Virus record (IMG/VR): IMGVR_UViG_3300020202_000064
Coordinates: 30,000-93,999 of that record
Direction: 5' to 3' (one strand)
DNA: 64,000 nt
From: a virus
This document shows positions 46,022 to 55,779 of this stretch, piece after piece. The notes below the pieces were generated by a model. It was not told the origin of the DNA. It was given only the letters and a program-made list of their open reading frames with translations, and searched no databases. The position numbers and the translations under genes are program-made. Each line of letters begins with the position of its first letter. The first letter of the stretch is position 1.

Positions 46022-46120
46022 CATCACATTTCAGGATAAATCCAAAAGAAAAAAACTATTCTTTTGTTTTCAACCCGTTATATCTGCGTGTAAGAATGGA
46101 ACTGGGTTTTGCCCATTCGG

Positions 46121-46894
46121 TCAAGCGGGAATTTTGACAATTTCCGGGAGCGCCAGACCACGAGAACGGTAATATTCTGTGTTGAATTCCAAACGCGCCA
46201 ATTCGTAATTCCATTTAAAACTGCATTGCCAGCCACGAGCAGTCTGATATTCGACCTTATGTTTGGAGCGAAAATCAGATAGCCATGTAAGATGTTTAAC
46301 CCAAGCCACGGTCTTCGGTATGGTAAGATTGGCTAATTGGATATCTCTAACTTCAACACCATCATTATCATACATGATATTGTTATCGTCCCAAAACTTC
46401 GTGATAACGCATGAATTAAACTTCGTGCGATGAATTCGCATTGGGTTGAAGGGTTCAGCTAGATAGGTGTCTTGGTCAAAGACGAAATTTTTCAAGCAAA
46501 GTCGAAAGGCAGGAATGAAAGATTGTCGTTCCACATATCGAATAATTTTAGAAATCTCATCTATTGTGTAAAATTCATCTGAGTCAACCTGCCAAACGAT
46601 ATCTACACCATATGCGAATGCACTCGTCAATCCCCAACCCCGTGCCACAGTTTCTTTAACTGGATGTGTTTCAGAATGTACTATATCGATTTTCTCATTA
46701 GATACCAACTCTATAAGTTTACCATGCGTGTCATCCATCCTCGATTGACCAAACTTATCAAAGGGAGCGCAAATCGCCGCGATATAGAACTCATGACCGC
46801 CTAACTTATTCGACCTTGCTTCTATCCAAGCTTGGAGAGAATCAGCTATGTAATGTTCTGAGTTAAAAGCTGTATATATAATTCCGATTTTCAT
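46121..46894 (-). CDS. glycosyltransferase, GT-A/GT2-like
   Basis: IGIIYTAFNSEHYIADSLQAWI start, and WQVDSDEFYTIDEI with the D-x-D that binds metal and sugar nucleotide. C-terminal part is Trp/Arg-rich (HLTWLSDFRSKHKVEYQTARGW). 257 aa. Last gene of the glycosylation island in transcription order. Acceptor and donor unknown. Confidence 0.78.
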   Translation of the reverse strand: MKIGIIYTAFNSEHYIADSLQAWIEARSNKLGGHEFYIAAICAPFDKFGQSRMDDTHGKLIELVSNEKIDIVHSETHPVKETVARGWGLTSAFAYGVDIVWQVDSDEFYTIDEISKIIRYVERQSFIPAFRLCLKNFVFDQDTYLAEPFNPMRIHRTKFNSCVITKFWDDNNIMYDNDGVEVRDIQLANLTIPKTVAWVKHLTWLSDFRSKHKVEYQTARGWQCSFKWNYELARLEFNTEYYRSRGLALPEIVKIPA

Positions 46895-47469
46895 GAATTA
46901 ACTCTGTGGAAGTTGCGATGATACCAAGTGGCGTTAGAACCGTACTTCATATACTTTAAAGCGTGTGGTAACTCTTCTGAGACGGCACGACGAACGGGGT
47001 CGTGACCCAAATCATGCCCAGCAATGATTCCACCTAGCTTTATCTTGGGAAGCCAAAGACGAATATCTTCCTTTACTGATTCATAATCATGAGAGGCATC
47101 AATGTAAACAAATTCAAGAGAACCATCTTGAAATTTTGTCGCTGCTTCCGAACTTAACATACGTAGTGGATTAACAACACCATCTAAGCCACTTTCGCGA
47201 ATATTATTCATGAAAGTTTCATATGCGTCACCTCCCAAAGCTTTCAGCCGCGCTGCAACCACTTCATCGGGAACAGGACCGTTCTGCCAAGTATCGACTG
47301 CGTAAAATTTAATATTTTTACCTGATTTCTTAATCAAATCTCCCATGAACGCGGCGCTTCGACCAAGCCATGAGCCTACTTCAACAAAAGTTGCGTTATC
47401 ATATAATGCAACAATCTCTTCATATACATCTTCAAAATCAAACCATCCATCAATATCTTTATAATTCAT
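46891..47469 (-). CDS. class I methyltransferase (Methyltransf_24-like)
   Basis: Start MNYKDIDGWFDF. TFVEVGSWLGRSAAFM (motif I), FYAVDTWQNG, LEFVYIDASHDYESVKEDIRLWLPKIKLGGIIAGHDLGHD. Close in pattern to 7806-8369 and 55776-56432. Probably modifies a sugar or its carrier. ATGA overlap with the glycosyltransferase that follows. Confidence 0.82.
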   Translation of the reverse strand: MNYKDIDGWFDFEDVYEEIVALYDNATFVEVGSWLGRSAAFMGDLIKKSGKNIKFYAVDTWQNGPVPDEVVAARLKALGGDAYETFMNNIRESGLDGVVNPLRMLSSEAATKFQDGSLEFVYIDASHDYESVKEDIRLWLPKIKLGGIIAGHDLGHDPVRRAVSEELPHALKYMKYGSNATWYHRNFHRVNS

Positions 47470-47471
47470 AA

Positions 47472-48080
47472 TTAATCCTTGTAGAACCAAACATCTGTGT
47501 ATTGGTTAAGAAACACTTTATATTTGTTTTCAACCAACCACTTCTTTATTTCTTCAAAACCGGGGGTTGTATACACCTTCTTTTGTTCATCGTTTTTCAT
47601 AAACATTTCCATAACCAGTAAACGAGGGCGACTTACAATCTGTGATATCACATTCCATTCGCTACCCTCCACATCGATAAGCGCCACATCAATCTGACCA
47701 TGGTCAAATCGCGACAATTTACAACATGGTACTTTGGCTTTTTCTCTAGGTGGGTTGCCAAAGAATACAGTAGGAGACGTTACACCTTCAACCCAAGAAC
47801 ATTCATTATCGTGATTGAATTCTATTTCTCCATCTTTATCAAATACGGCAATGTTAAATATATCAACGTTGGGAAAAGAACCATACGCCTCTGTTAATTT
47901 TTTATAATTTGGGTAAAATGGTTCGAATAATTTAATCGGAATCCCGGTTGGCATAAACGCCTGAGAACGACACAATTCAGGTTGTCCAACTCCAATCTCC
48001 CATATATTCTTGGGGTTGAAAGCCGCCAGTAATTCGAGTATAGTGTACTCACGTTCTTCCAAAACTGGCAAATTACTCAT
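47472..48080 (-). CDS. FkbM-type methyltransferase, short
   Basis: NIWEIGVGQPELCRSQAF, IKLFEPFYPNYKKL, then VDVALIDVEGSEWNVISQIVSRPRLLVMEMF, the (I/L)DVEG-x-E pattern of FkbM enzymes. 202 aa. 4-nt overlap with the GT9 gene. Confidence 0.8.
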   Translation of the reverse strand: MSNLPVLEEREYTILELLAAFNPKNIWEIGVGQPELCRSQAFMPTGIPIKLFEPFYPNYKKLTEAYGSFPNVDIFNIAVFDKDGEIEFNHDNECSWVEGVTSPTVFFGNPPREKAKVPCCKLSRFDHGQIDVALIDVEGSEWNVISQIVSRPRLLVMEMFMKNDEQKKVYTTPGFEEIKKWLVENKYKVFLNQYTDVWFYKD

Positions 48081-48949
48081 GGCACCAACTCCTTCACTTT
48101 ATTTATGACTTCATTTACGTGAATATTACTGGCCCCGTTAGGGGCGAAGAAATTGTAATTCTTCGTGCTGTTGGTTGCAAATGCATAAGGATTATTCACG
48201 TGTCCCGGCCAATGGTTTGTAAGTAAGCTAATCGTGGGGTGTTCGTAGGCACCAAAAATCAAGGTGGAACCACTATCGGTCCCAACTACCAAATCACATC
48301 CGAGCGACAACTTAATCTGGTCAAAAAACGACAGCAAACGATAATCTTTGAAATAACTTGGTGTCCACCAATAATCAAAAGTATAATCTCGGGGGTGACC
48401 AAATTGATAAATTGTATAACCGGCCTTGATTAATTCATCCGTAAATGTATCGTACCATTCTCGACTAGGATTGCGTTTATTCTCCTTCCCATAACCGGCA
48501 CAAGGCCAAAGCGCTATCGTTTTCCGCTTTTGGATTTCTACTGGAAACCATTTGTATAATTTTGGCCTCTTCTCTTCTTCGGTCATTTCTGCGTATTGAG
48601 CATCGCTAAACCCAGCCATGCGAAATGTCTCATGATAAATATCTCGAATATTTGGCCAATTATCTCCTTCTGGATGCTGCGGCATGACATTAAAAACATA
48701 TTGACACTGTTTAGCGATTTCAATATCTCGCGGCCCCATCCCTTCATCACAATCACTTATCACAATTTGGTCGATAAGGGGATGATTAATGTAAAGAGGC
48801 GCAGCTTGGCTGCATTTACGAGCTACCTGCCAATATTTGTAGCACCCCGGCGCTTTCTTGTCGATATAATTTAAGACGGGTAACGCCATAATCGAATCTC
48901 CGATTAGACTTCCACGAATACCAAACACTTTAAAATTCTTACCTGTCAT
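48077..48949 (-). CDS. GT9/heptosyltransferase-like glycosyltransferase
   Basis: FGIRGSLIGDSIMALPVLNYI at the N-terminus and LGCDLVVGTDSGSTLIFGAYEHPTISLL at the C-terminus match GT-B family 9. IALWPCAGYGKENKRNPSREWYDTFTDEL is the nucleotide-sugar region. 290 aa. Confidence 0.85.
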   Translation of the reverse strand: MTGKNFKVFGIRGSLIGDSIMALPVLNYIDKKAPGCYKYWQVARKCSQAAPLYINHPLIDQIVISDCDEGMGPRDIEIAKQCQYVFNVMPQHPEGDNWPNIRDIYHETFRMAGFSDAQYAEMTEEEKRPKLYKWFPVEIQKRKTIALWPCAGYGKENKRNPSREWYDTFTDELIKAGYTIYQFGHPRDYTFDYWWTPSYFKDYRLLSFFDQIKLSLGCDLVVGTDSGSTLIFGAYEHPTISLLTNHWPGHVNNPYAFATNSTKNYNFFAPNGASNIHVNEVINKVKELVP

Positions 48950-49752
48950 GCTAGCGCGCGATTAATTGTTTCTTCTAAATTATATTTCTGGACAAAGCCC
49001 AATGCTTGAAGCTTGTCGGTATTCATGAAGAAATTTGGAGCCTGAACTTTTTTGTGAAAATCTGGTACGGGAACTATTTTAATCTTACTAGATGATTTGG
49101 TTTTCCAAATAGCATAGTGCACTATATCATATATACGATGGCTTTGGATAGACCCAATATTATATGTATCATTTAGATTGCCCTTTTCTAATACCAACTT
49201 AATGGCGCGACAGCAATCTTCGATATCTAGATAATTACGATAGTTATCACCCTCGTAAACCGAAATATCTTCACCACGTTTAATTTTGGCCAATAGAAAT
49301 TCCAATGCGTTATTTTTGGAACTCGTAGAGGGATTCTTTCCTATTACGTTAGAAAGTCGAAGAATTCTATAATTATGGTTAAATGTTGAACAATATGATT
49401 TCGTAAGTTGTTCGGCGCACAATTTGGTGATTGGATAGAAGCCTCTCGGATTACATACCGTGTCTTCCCGTATATCGTGCATACCTCTGTCACCTACACA
49501 ATTTATCGTACTAACATAATTGAACGTACCACCAATTCGGGGTAGGTCTCCCATAAGACGAACCAAGTTTACCCTAACATCCAGAGTTGGGTCATTAAAA
49601 ACATTATAATTATTAGTGGTTGAAATCAGGTAAAGTGCATCGCCCGCCTGAAACTCCTTGTTTTCACGAGGGACAACATGCGTTTCGGGATACAGCGCAT
49701 GAAAATGCGAACCAATAAATCCCGTTCCACCAAATATTTTTAAGCTTTCCAT
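48946..49752 (-). CDS. NAD-dependent sugar epimerase/dehydratase (extended SDR)
   Basis: IFGGTGFIGSHF (GxxGxxG), VSTINCVG, and FYPITKLCAEQL giving Y-x3-K; RNYLDIEDCCRAI later. 268 aa. Overlaps the DegT gene by 13 nt. Works on a nucleotide-activated sugar. Confidence 0.85.
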   Translation of the reverse strand: MESLKIFGGTGFIGSHFHALYPETHVVPRENKEFQAGDALYLISTTNNYNVFNDPTLDVRVNLVRLMGDLPRIGGTFNYVSTINCVGDRGMHDIREDTVCNPRGFYPITKLCAEQLTKSYCSTFNHNYRILRLSNVIGKNPSTSSKNNALEFLLAKIKRGEDISVYEGDNYRNYLDIEDCCRAIKLVLEKGNLNDTYNIGSIQSHRIYDIVHYAIWKTKSSSKIKIVPVPDFHKKVQAPNFFMNTDKLQALGFVQKYNLEETINRALA

Positions 49753-51053
49753 GCCGTTAATACCTTCTCAATGTAATCGATATTCTCTTGGGTAATCGTA
49801 GGTGCACAACCCACAAAAAACACTAAATCGAGAACTTTGTTAGCTTCTGGATAGTTTGCAAAATTGTCAAGATGCTTATATCCTTCATGCAACAAAAGAT
49901 TTCCTGCAAAATAATTTCTGGTTTGTATACCGTTAAATTCCAGATATTTAACCAATTTGCGCTTCTGTTCAGCCGACTTGCAAATCAATGGAACGCCGAA
50001 TGGCACCCAATACGCCCGTTCATAGACGGATGGGAATGAAACCGATTCCACATTAAGGGTAAATAATTTTTGAATTTTTGCAATATTCTGCCTGCGCTTT
50101 TCACAAAACGAATCCAGTTTTTTTAATTGTTCCAATCCTATTGCCGCTTGCAGGTCCAAAGGTTTTAAGTTCCAACCGATTCTATTGAATACATACTTGT
50201 GGTCTATGATAGTTTCAGGAAGGTTTGGTAGCCAGTTCGAAAAACGTTTCCCACAAACGCCGTTTGGAATGAGATTGGCGGCTCCAACACAAAAACAATC
50301 GCGCCCCCAACTAGCAAAGCTACGCGCCAGACGAATTATTTCAGTATGACGGGAGGATACCATACCTCCCTCAAGAGTTGTAATTTCATGAGAGGGGTAG
50401 AAAGAACAGGATGATGCTTCCGCATATTCGTTTAAGAATTTCCCGTTCCACTTCGTGCCGAGGGAATCGCAGTTATCTAAAAGTAGCGTAATATCTCTAT
50501 CATTGCAAAACGTGGTTAAATAATCCATGTCTGGCGGATTACCAAGCACGGGGCTTAAGAATATAGCGACCGGTTTTTTATCTAGTTCGGAAACTTTCTT
50601 GGTCAGTAGACGCAAATCGAAGTTAAGTGTATGCCACTCTATATCAATAAAGATTGGTTTTAATCCATTTTGTACAATGGCGGAAATGGTTGTCGGAAAG
50701 CCGACCGGAGATACAAGAATCGAATCGCCATCTTGCCATTTGAAATGTTCCTTGCAGGCGGCAATAAGGAGAAGGTTGGCACTTGAGCCGCTGTTACAGA
50801 AGAAAGAGTATGGAGTATTTATATGTTTACTAAAAGCATTTTCGAACCGCATGCACACTTCACCACTGGAAGCCCATTTTCCAAATAGCAGTGTTTCTAT
50901 CGCCGCCGTTAATTCGCTTTCATCAAAACAAGGACCGGCATAATACACCTTATTTGCCGACTTTGAATTGTGCGCAAATTTTGGAAGTGTCCCATATTTC
51001 TGAGACATTTCAGAAATAAAGCGCGCGATATCTTCTTTAAACGATTTTTCCAT
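49740..51053 (-). CDS. DegT-family 3-dehydrase (RfbH/E1-like)
   Basis: Fold-type I PLP enzyme: GSSANLLLIAA, SPVGFPTTISAI, LLLDNCDSLGTKW, and SFYPSHEITTLEGGMV with His where aminotransferases have the PLP-Lys. The segment FASWGRDCFCVGAANL..CGKRFSNWLPNLPETIIDHKYVFNRIGWNLK matches E1-type CDP-4-keto-6-deoxyglucose-3-dehydrases including Cys ligands for a 2Fe-2S cluster. Implies synthesis of a 3,6-dideoxy sugar. 437 aa, normal length. Confidence 0.9.
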   Translation of the reverse strand: MEKSFKEDIARFISEMSQKYGTLPKFAHNSKSANKVYYAGPCFDESELTAAIETLLFGKWASSGEVCMRFENAFSKHINTPYSFFCNSGSSANLLLIAACKEHFKWQDGDSILVSPVGFPTTISAIVQNGLKPIFIDIEWHTLNFDLRLLTKKVSELDKKPVAIFLSPVLGNPPDMDYLTTFCNDRDITLLLDNCDSLGTKWNGKFLNEYAEASSCSFYPSHEITTLEGGMVSSRHTEIIRLARSFASWGRDCFCVGAANLIPNGVCGKRFSNWLPNLPETIIDHKYVFNRIGWNLKPLDLQAAIGLEQLKKLDSFCEKRRQNIAKIQKLFTLNVESVSFPSVYERAYWVPFGVPLICKSAEQKRKLVKYLEFNGIQTRNYFAGNLLLHEGYKHLDNFANYPEANKVLDLVFFVGCAPTITQENIDYIEKVLTAWKA

Positions 51054-51732
51054 CTAGAACTTCCTTACACTTCTCAATAAAAAGTGGAACACTGCGCGAA
51101 TCCGCCGCCTGCATTGCATGATAAAATAAATTTGGGCCAAACGTATTACCAAGACCAAATTTCATACCATTATCCAAATCACAATTTGCGTCAACCACAT
51201 GTGAGGGATAATATAGACAAACTCCGTAACCAAGTTCTTTAGTCCGATACGTCAATTCTTCCGCAATATCACTACGAGGATTAAAGTGGTCCAAATCTGG
51301 TCTTCCAAGTTTATCATAAAGGCTAGAAGAGAAACAAAGAATTGCTTGGCTTGCATACGCATGTTGTATGTTCCCGTTTGGACCTTTCAGATGATTGCTT
51401 TGCTGGGCTAATCCAAAAACCGTAGTTTTATTTTTTACAATATCATAAATCAACTGCATACAATTCGGTTTAAGGAAAATTGCGTCATAATCGATAAATA
51501 AATAGTAATCAGGGCGATTTGGTGTATCAATTGTATTTTTTAAAATATGGTTCATGAAGAACCCGTTGGAATAGGCCGGAAAAGGACAGCCAACATAATT
51601 AATATTTAACCCAAAATGTTCGGTCATAACCTTTTGATGCCATTGCAACGCTTCAATTTTCCGGTTATTACCGAATAAGGTTATAGCGAGAATCTTCTCA
51701 CCACCAATTTCGATATTTATTAAGTTGTTCAT
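51037..51732 (-). CDS. glycosyltransferase-like protein, 231 aa
   Basis: ILAITLFGNNRKIEALQWHQKVM near the start and DYYLFIDYDAIFLKPNCMQLI with D-x-D at about 80-85, then QAILCFSSSLYDKLG. Pattern of small GT-A enzymes. Overlaps the 3-dehydrase by 17 nt. Confidence 0.7.
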   Translation of the reverse strand: MNNLINIEIGGEKILAITLFGNNRKIEALQWHQKVMTEHFGLNINYVGCPFPAYSNGFFMNHILKNTIDTPNRPDYYLFIDYDAIFLKPNCMQLIYDIVKNKTTVFGLAQQSNHLKGPNGNIQHAYASQAILCFSSSLYDKLGRPDLDHFNPRSDIAEELTYRTKELGYGVCLYYPSHVVDANCDLDNGMKFGLGNTFGPNLFYHAMQAADSRSVPLFIEKCKEVLDGKIV

Positions 51733-51959
51733 GGTGCCTTCCTGTGCGTTCTCCTTGTAGCAGATTTCGCATATTCGTCAATCTCTTTTAAAAGTTTATT
51801 TAGGGTGATGCCCCCACAGGTACGACTATATGTGGGCCAAACAATTTTCGCTTCCCACATACCATGATATTTGAAGTATCTTTTTAAAGATTTCAATTTA
51901 CCATGTCGCTTTTCGACGTACTTGGTAATAAAGCTTTTTGTTCTGGGGGAGATATTCAT
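51729..51959 (-). CDS. basic hypothetical protein, 76 aa
   Basis: Start MNISPRTKSF at 51959 (ATGA overlap with the second DegT gene). Very basic, with conserved-looking YFKYHGMWEAKIVWPTYSRTCGGITL. Role within the sugar cluster unknown. A longer frame would run back into the DegT gene. Confidence 0.55.
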   Translation of the reverse strand: MNISPRTKSFITKYVEKRHGKLKSLKRYFKYHGMWEAKIVWPTYSRTCGGITLNKLLKEIDEYAKSATRRTHRKAP

Positions 51960-53176
51960 CTTGTCAAGATATTTAATCCAGACGCCAATCTGAGAATGTG
52001 TTTCTGTGTCACGTTTTGGTGTAGCCCAACATAGCACGCATTATGATGCAGCCATTCCGCACCCGGAAAATCAAGAGGGTTTCCATATTTCTTGAACGCT
52101 GTTTGGCGCAATAAGTTTCCACTAATCAACGGACGAGATTCAACTCCAGCCAAATCTAACGTCATACGCACTTGCCTCATCAAACCCGGCTTCGCCTTTT
52201 GGGATGCAACGATGGGTAAAGCAAATGGGGCATTATCATCATAATCCTGAAGATGTGGCTTTAAATAACTATCGTTCAACGCCGACATGAATAGATTGGA
52301 AAGTCTAATTCGACTATGATATTTATCTGTGTTCGTGGAAAAATCCAGCGCTCGTTCGAAGTCTAACAGACCCATAAAAGCCGCCAGATTATGACTGCGA
52401 TAATTCGAACCCATCATGTAGAAATCAAAGAGGGGGTCAACTTCAGGATTCTTGTATTTGTTGGGTAAACCGCGCGTCATACCATGTGCTCGCGCCATCT
52501 TATACCATTCGTATTCTTCATCATCTCGACAAAATACCATTCCACCCTCAGTACCAGTTGTTGTAAGATGTGAGAAATACATTGACGTTGAACTTGTTAC
52601 AAAAGCACAAAGATGCGTAGCCTTCTTAATATTATCTGCCACCCAGCTAAAAGAGGATTCACAATTATCTAACATTAATGCAACATTCCTTTCGTTGCAT
52701 AAATCTTTGATTTTCATCAAATCTTCTGAAAAGCCGAGAAGTGAAGTATAGAATACTGTACTGATTTCACCGGCTGTATCAGCATCCAAAACCTTCTTAA
52801 CGTCGTTGTAACAAGAGTTAAGTGTTGCTCCGGTTACATCCATAAATACTGGTTCAAAATCAAAATTAACCCAAGGTGAAATTGAGCTTATCCATGTAAC
52901 GGCGGGAAACACAACCTTACGCCGTTTTGGCCATGATGCAACACGACGTAGTTCTTCCCGCCGCCGAAGGGCAATCAACTCATTGGCGGCACTACCACTC
53001 GCAACAAAAACGGCGTGATTTGCACCAGTATATTCCTCCCAAGTTTCTTCGTACTTACGAACCCATTCCCCCTGTGTCCAACGGTCTTCCGTAAATATGA
53101 ATTTACTTATCTTGAGTTTATCAAGAAATGTAAATGATGGAGCATTAAGCGGCCAGAAATAAGATGGAGATTTCAT
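51956..53176 (-). CDS. second DegT-family PLP enzyme
   Basis: ASGSAANELIALRRRE, FPAVTWISSISPWV, LMLDNCESSFSW, and MYFSHLTTTGTEGGMVFCRDDEE, again with His in the usual Lys place, so more likely a dehydrase or non-transaminating enzyme than an aminotransferase. Lacks the CFC iron-sulfur block of the neighbour at 49740. 406 aa. Confidence 0.85.
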   Translation of the reverse strand: MKSPSYFWPLNAPSFTFLDKLKISKFIFTEDRWTQGEWVRKYEETWEEYTGANHAVFVASGSAANELIALRRREELRRVASWPKRRKVVFPAVTWISSISPWVNFDFEPVFMDVTGATLNSCYNDVKKVLDADTAGEISTVFYTSLLGFSEDLMKIKDLCNERNVALMLDNCESSFSWVADNIKKATHLCAFVTSSTSMYFSHLTTTGTEGGMVFCRDDEEYEWYKMARAHGMTRGLPNKYKNPEVDPLFDFYMMGSNYRSHNLAAFMGLLDFERALDFSTNTDKYHSRIRLSNLFMSALNDSYLKPHLQDYDDNAPFALPIVASQKAKPGLMRQVRMTLDLAGVESRPLISGNLLRQTAFKKYGNPLDFPGAEWLHHNACYVGLHQNVTQKHILRLASGLNILTR

Positions 53177-53862
53177 TGAAATTTTGGACTGGTTCTACCC
53201 TGATGGTTTTGCCCATGTCTTCCGATATGATAAACGTAAAACGGTAATTCTGCAAGGTTTCCTATAACCCTAGTATAATCATTGGGGGCATGGTCTCCCC
53301 ACTGATTTCGGAACATCCAATCACTTTCGCAAACATCGCCTCTAGGTGATGCTGGATATAACATAGTTCTATTCTTGATATGATTCTGAACTACAGAAGA
53401 ATTCCAATTGAACATTTGGAAAAAGCCATACCCAATACCAAGTGGAATTTCAAAATCACTTTCCTTCTTGGCGCCCGAAACGAAATCGAGATAGTCTTGA
53501 TAAGTATTTAGAAGTACGCGACGTGAACCATAAAAGAATTCGCGGTTCAACTCTGGCATTTTATCCCGCCAATTCGGAGGTACGAATACATCACAATCAG
53601 CATGAATTACCCAATCAGCATCATGGGCTATAGTATACCATGCCGCATTCAGCGCCAAACCTCTATCGAACTTCCTACCTTGATGGTAAAACAGTTCGGT
53701 TACAATCACATTGATACCGTTATCGCGGCAAAATTCTTGGGTTTCAGGGTCACGTTCAGATGTAACCACAGTAAATCTATCAAATTCGTTTTTATTATGT
53801 TTGAACGAAACTTGTAAATAATCCAATGTATTTACACAAGCTGTAATATAATCTAATTTCAT
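53173..53862 (-). CDS. glycosyltransferase, GT-A-like, 229 aa
   Basis: LDYITACVNTLDYLQVSF, FTVVTSERDPETQEFCRDNG, WVIHADCDVFVPPNWRDKM with D-C-D. No lipid anchor. ATGA overlaps on both sides. Confidence 0.78.
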   Translation of the reverse strand: MKLDYITACVNTLDYLQVSFKHNKNEFDRFTVVTSERDPETQEFCRDNGINVIVTELFYHQGRKFDRGLALNAAWYTIAHDADWVIHADCDVFVPPNWRDKMPELNREFFYGSRRVLLNTYQDYLDFVSGAKKESDFEIPLGIGYGFFQMFNWNSSVVQNHIKNRTMLYPASPRGDVCESDWMFRNQWGDHAPNDYTRVIGNLAELPFYVYHIGRHGQNHQGRTSPKFQ

Positions 53863-54227
53863 TTATAACCTAATTTCTGTTCTACAAAATCCGAATCGGG
53901 AAAGAACTTAGTTTGCAATGCGTGCTTAAGTTGAGCGCGTTCGAAATTCATAGGGTCTGGGTCTTCAATTGGGTCTCCACGGTCCTTCCTACGATGATTT
54001 TCATCAATCAAATCAAAGAGCGCGGAGTTGATAGCAAAAAGTTTTTTGTATTCTGGGGATGCGTATACTTCGTTAAGCTTTTTAACGCCAATCTCCCGTT
54101 CGATTTCACTTACAAAAAAATCATAGTTGTGCTTTGCTCGTTTATTCGCGGGGAACTTCGTCAGTTTAACATCTAGAACAGATAAAATATCAAAAATAAA
54201 ACCTTCACCTAAAGAAACTCTAATCAT
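53859..54227 (-). CDS. DUF6165-like protein, 122 aa
   Basis: MIRVSLGEGFIFDILSVLDVKLTKF resembles the start of DUF6165 proteins (M..V.VGE..DKLSILEIKLERI), which accompany glycan clusters. Helical; exact role unknown. Followed by a 23-nt gap, one of few in the island. Confidence 0.5.
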   Translation of the reverse strand: MIRVSLGEGFIFDILSVLDVKLTKFPANKRAKHNYDFFVSEIEREIGVKKLNEVYASPEYKKLFAINSALFDLIDENHRRKDRGDPIEDPDPMNFERAQLKHALQTKFFPDSDFVEQKLGYK

Positions 54228-54250
54228 TTTAATCTTTCCATGAAAATTAT

Positions 54251-55012
54251 TTATTTGTAATCCGGCAACGTATGATGTTCACAATAATGTTCTACCTTGA
54301 AATCGGCGTTCCAATATATCTCATTATGGCCATTGGCGCGAAAATTCTCACAAATAACTGCGGTGTCGCAATCAGGCTTATTTAAGCGATTATTAAATCC
54401 TCCAAAACTGATACCACGCTTTATCGGCTCGGCATTATATAAGGCAAAACAATTGAATACACTCCATAATGGTTCAATACCTTTTGAATCATGTGATTCG
54501 TCACACGCCTCCACATTATTTGTTTTACGGGTGCCCCATGAATCATAGATATTATTTGGTAGATTCGGATGATGACTAAAACCTGTCAAAATATCAAATT
54601 TCTTTCCGTAGACAGCTTCATGGTCGCATAAAATTAATTTTGCTTTTTCAGCATCATACCTTACGTCGGTTTCGATAGAGAGGACAAAATCCATCTCTTT
54701 CAAAAAGTAAAACCCATAGATGCTGCTATTTCTGGCGTAAGCCAATATTTGGGTACGCATGGGGTGCATACCACCAATAAAATATGGAACTGACAATCTC
54801 TCTGAAGTTAAGCGATGCCGACCAAAGAAACTATAGTCAAACGAGGATAGTTTTTCAAAACTACCGTCTTTAGAGTCGTTCTCGTAAACACTTAGAAAGA
54901 ACTCAAAATTTTGCGAATTGGATTCGACTAATTTCTTAACGTGGAAATACCACATGTCTAAGAATTTAGCCTCATCCCTAACTATCGTTGAAATTAAAAT
55001 CTTTTTCTTCAT
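54251..55012 (-). CDS. CAP59-like glycosyltransferase
   Basis: ILISTIVRDEAKFLDMWYFHVKKL, FEFFLSVYENDSKDGSFEKL and FVLSIETDVRYDAEK follow the CAP59/alpha-1,3-mannosyltransferase pattern (YENDS-D-T). 253 aa. TDV may supply the metal-binding acidic residues. Confidence 0.72.
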   Translation of the reverse strand: MKKKILISTIVRDEAKFLDMWYFHVKKLVESNSQNFEFFLSVYENDSKDGSFEKLSSFDYSFFGRHRLTSERLSVPYFIGGMHPMRTQILAYARNSSIYGFYFLKEMDFVLSIETDVRYDAEKAKLILCDHEAVYGKKFDILTGFSHHPNLPNNIYDSWGTRKTNNVEACDESHDSKGIEPLWSVFNCFALYNAEPIKRGISFGGFNNRLNKPDCDTAVICENFRANGHNEIYWNADFKVEHYCEHHTLPDYK

Positions 55013-55779
55013 TTAAAAATCTTTTCGTAATTTTTGAAATTTACATACCAAACGCGAACTGCTCTGTTGTCGGCTGGGTTAAAACTACTAGGAAAACAAT
55101 CTCTCGTATATAAATGCATCTTATAGTCGTAATTCCAAGCGTTATCAGGAATTAATGTTACACAGCGACCACCAACCCCAATCATCAAATGATAGTCACC
55201 AGTGTCAGGGCCAATATAGCGACCAATAACTTGGTACATGGCCGCAAGTTTGGCAATAGGAAGGTCCGGAACTGCAATTGCACCATCATACGTTTCTTGA
55301 TTTCCAGTGATGCCGAATGTAATTGGGGTGAAGCCCGACTTTAGAAGTTGTTGAACTATCCATTCCATCGTTTCACGCGGCGGCTTACGATAGAATCTTA
55401 ACGGATGGTCGCTGTTACCCCCGCCCACGGCACCATTGACGACGATTGGTGATTTGATATCACGTGAACGAATCCACTCGATTGCTTCATTTATGTCGTC
55501 ATCCTTCGGTTTCACATACGGCGTCCCGTAATCTTTTATACCCAAAGCATTTAAAACTCGCTTCGCTGCTGGACCCTCACCCGCCAGAGGCATTGGAGAA
55601 GTAACAGCGGGTACAAATTTTACTTCCGCTATCTCGTTAAAAATAGCAGAAAAATTTCGAATTCTTGGTTCGTCAGTAAGGGTGACGGAGCCAGTGCGGC
55701 CATTCTTAAAAACGGCTGTGGCGGCTAGCATATCACCCAAGGAACCCGCTTCGCAAGGAATATGATATTCGTTACTCAT
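55009..55779 (-). CDS. GT9-like glycosyltransferase, 256 aa
   Basis: EAGSLGDMLAATAVFK at the N-terminus and AMYQVIGRYIGPDTGDYHLMIGVGGRCVTLIP at the C-terminus echo the two halves of GT-B family 9. Shorter than the relative at 48077. 4-nt overlaps on both sides. Confidence 0.7.
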   Translation of the reverse strand: MSNEYHIPCEAGSLGDMLAATAVFKNGRTGSVTLTDEPRIRNFSAIFNEIAEVKFVPAVTSPMPLAGEGPAAKRVLNALGIKDYGTPYVKPKDDDINEAIEWIRSRDIKSPIVVNGAVGGGNSDHPLRFYRKPPRETMEWIVQQLLKSGFTPITFGITGNQETYDGAIAVPDLPIAKLAAMYQVIGRYIGPDTGDYHLMIGVGGRCVTLIPDNAWNYDYKMHLYTRDCFPSSFNPADNRAVRVWYVNFKNYEKIFK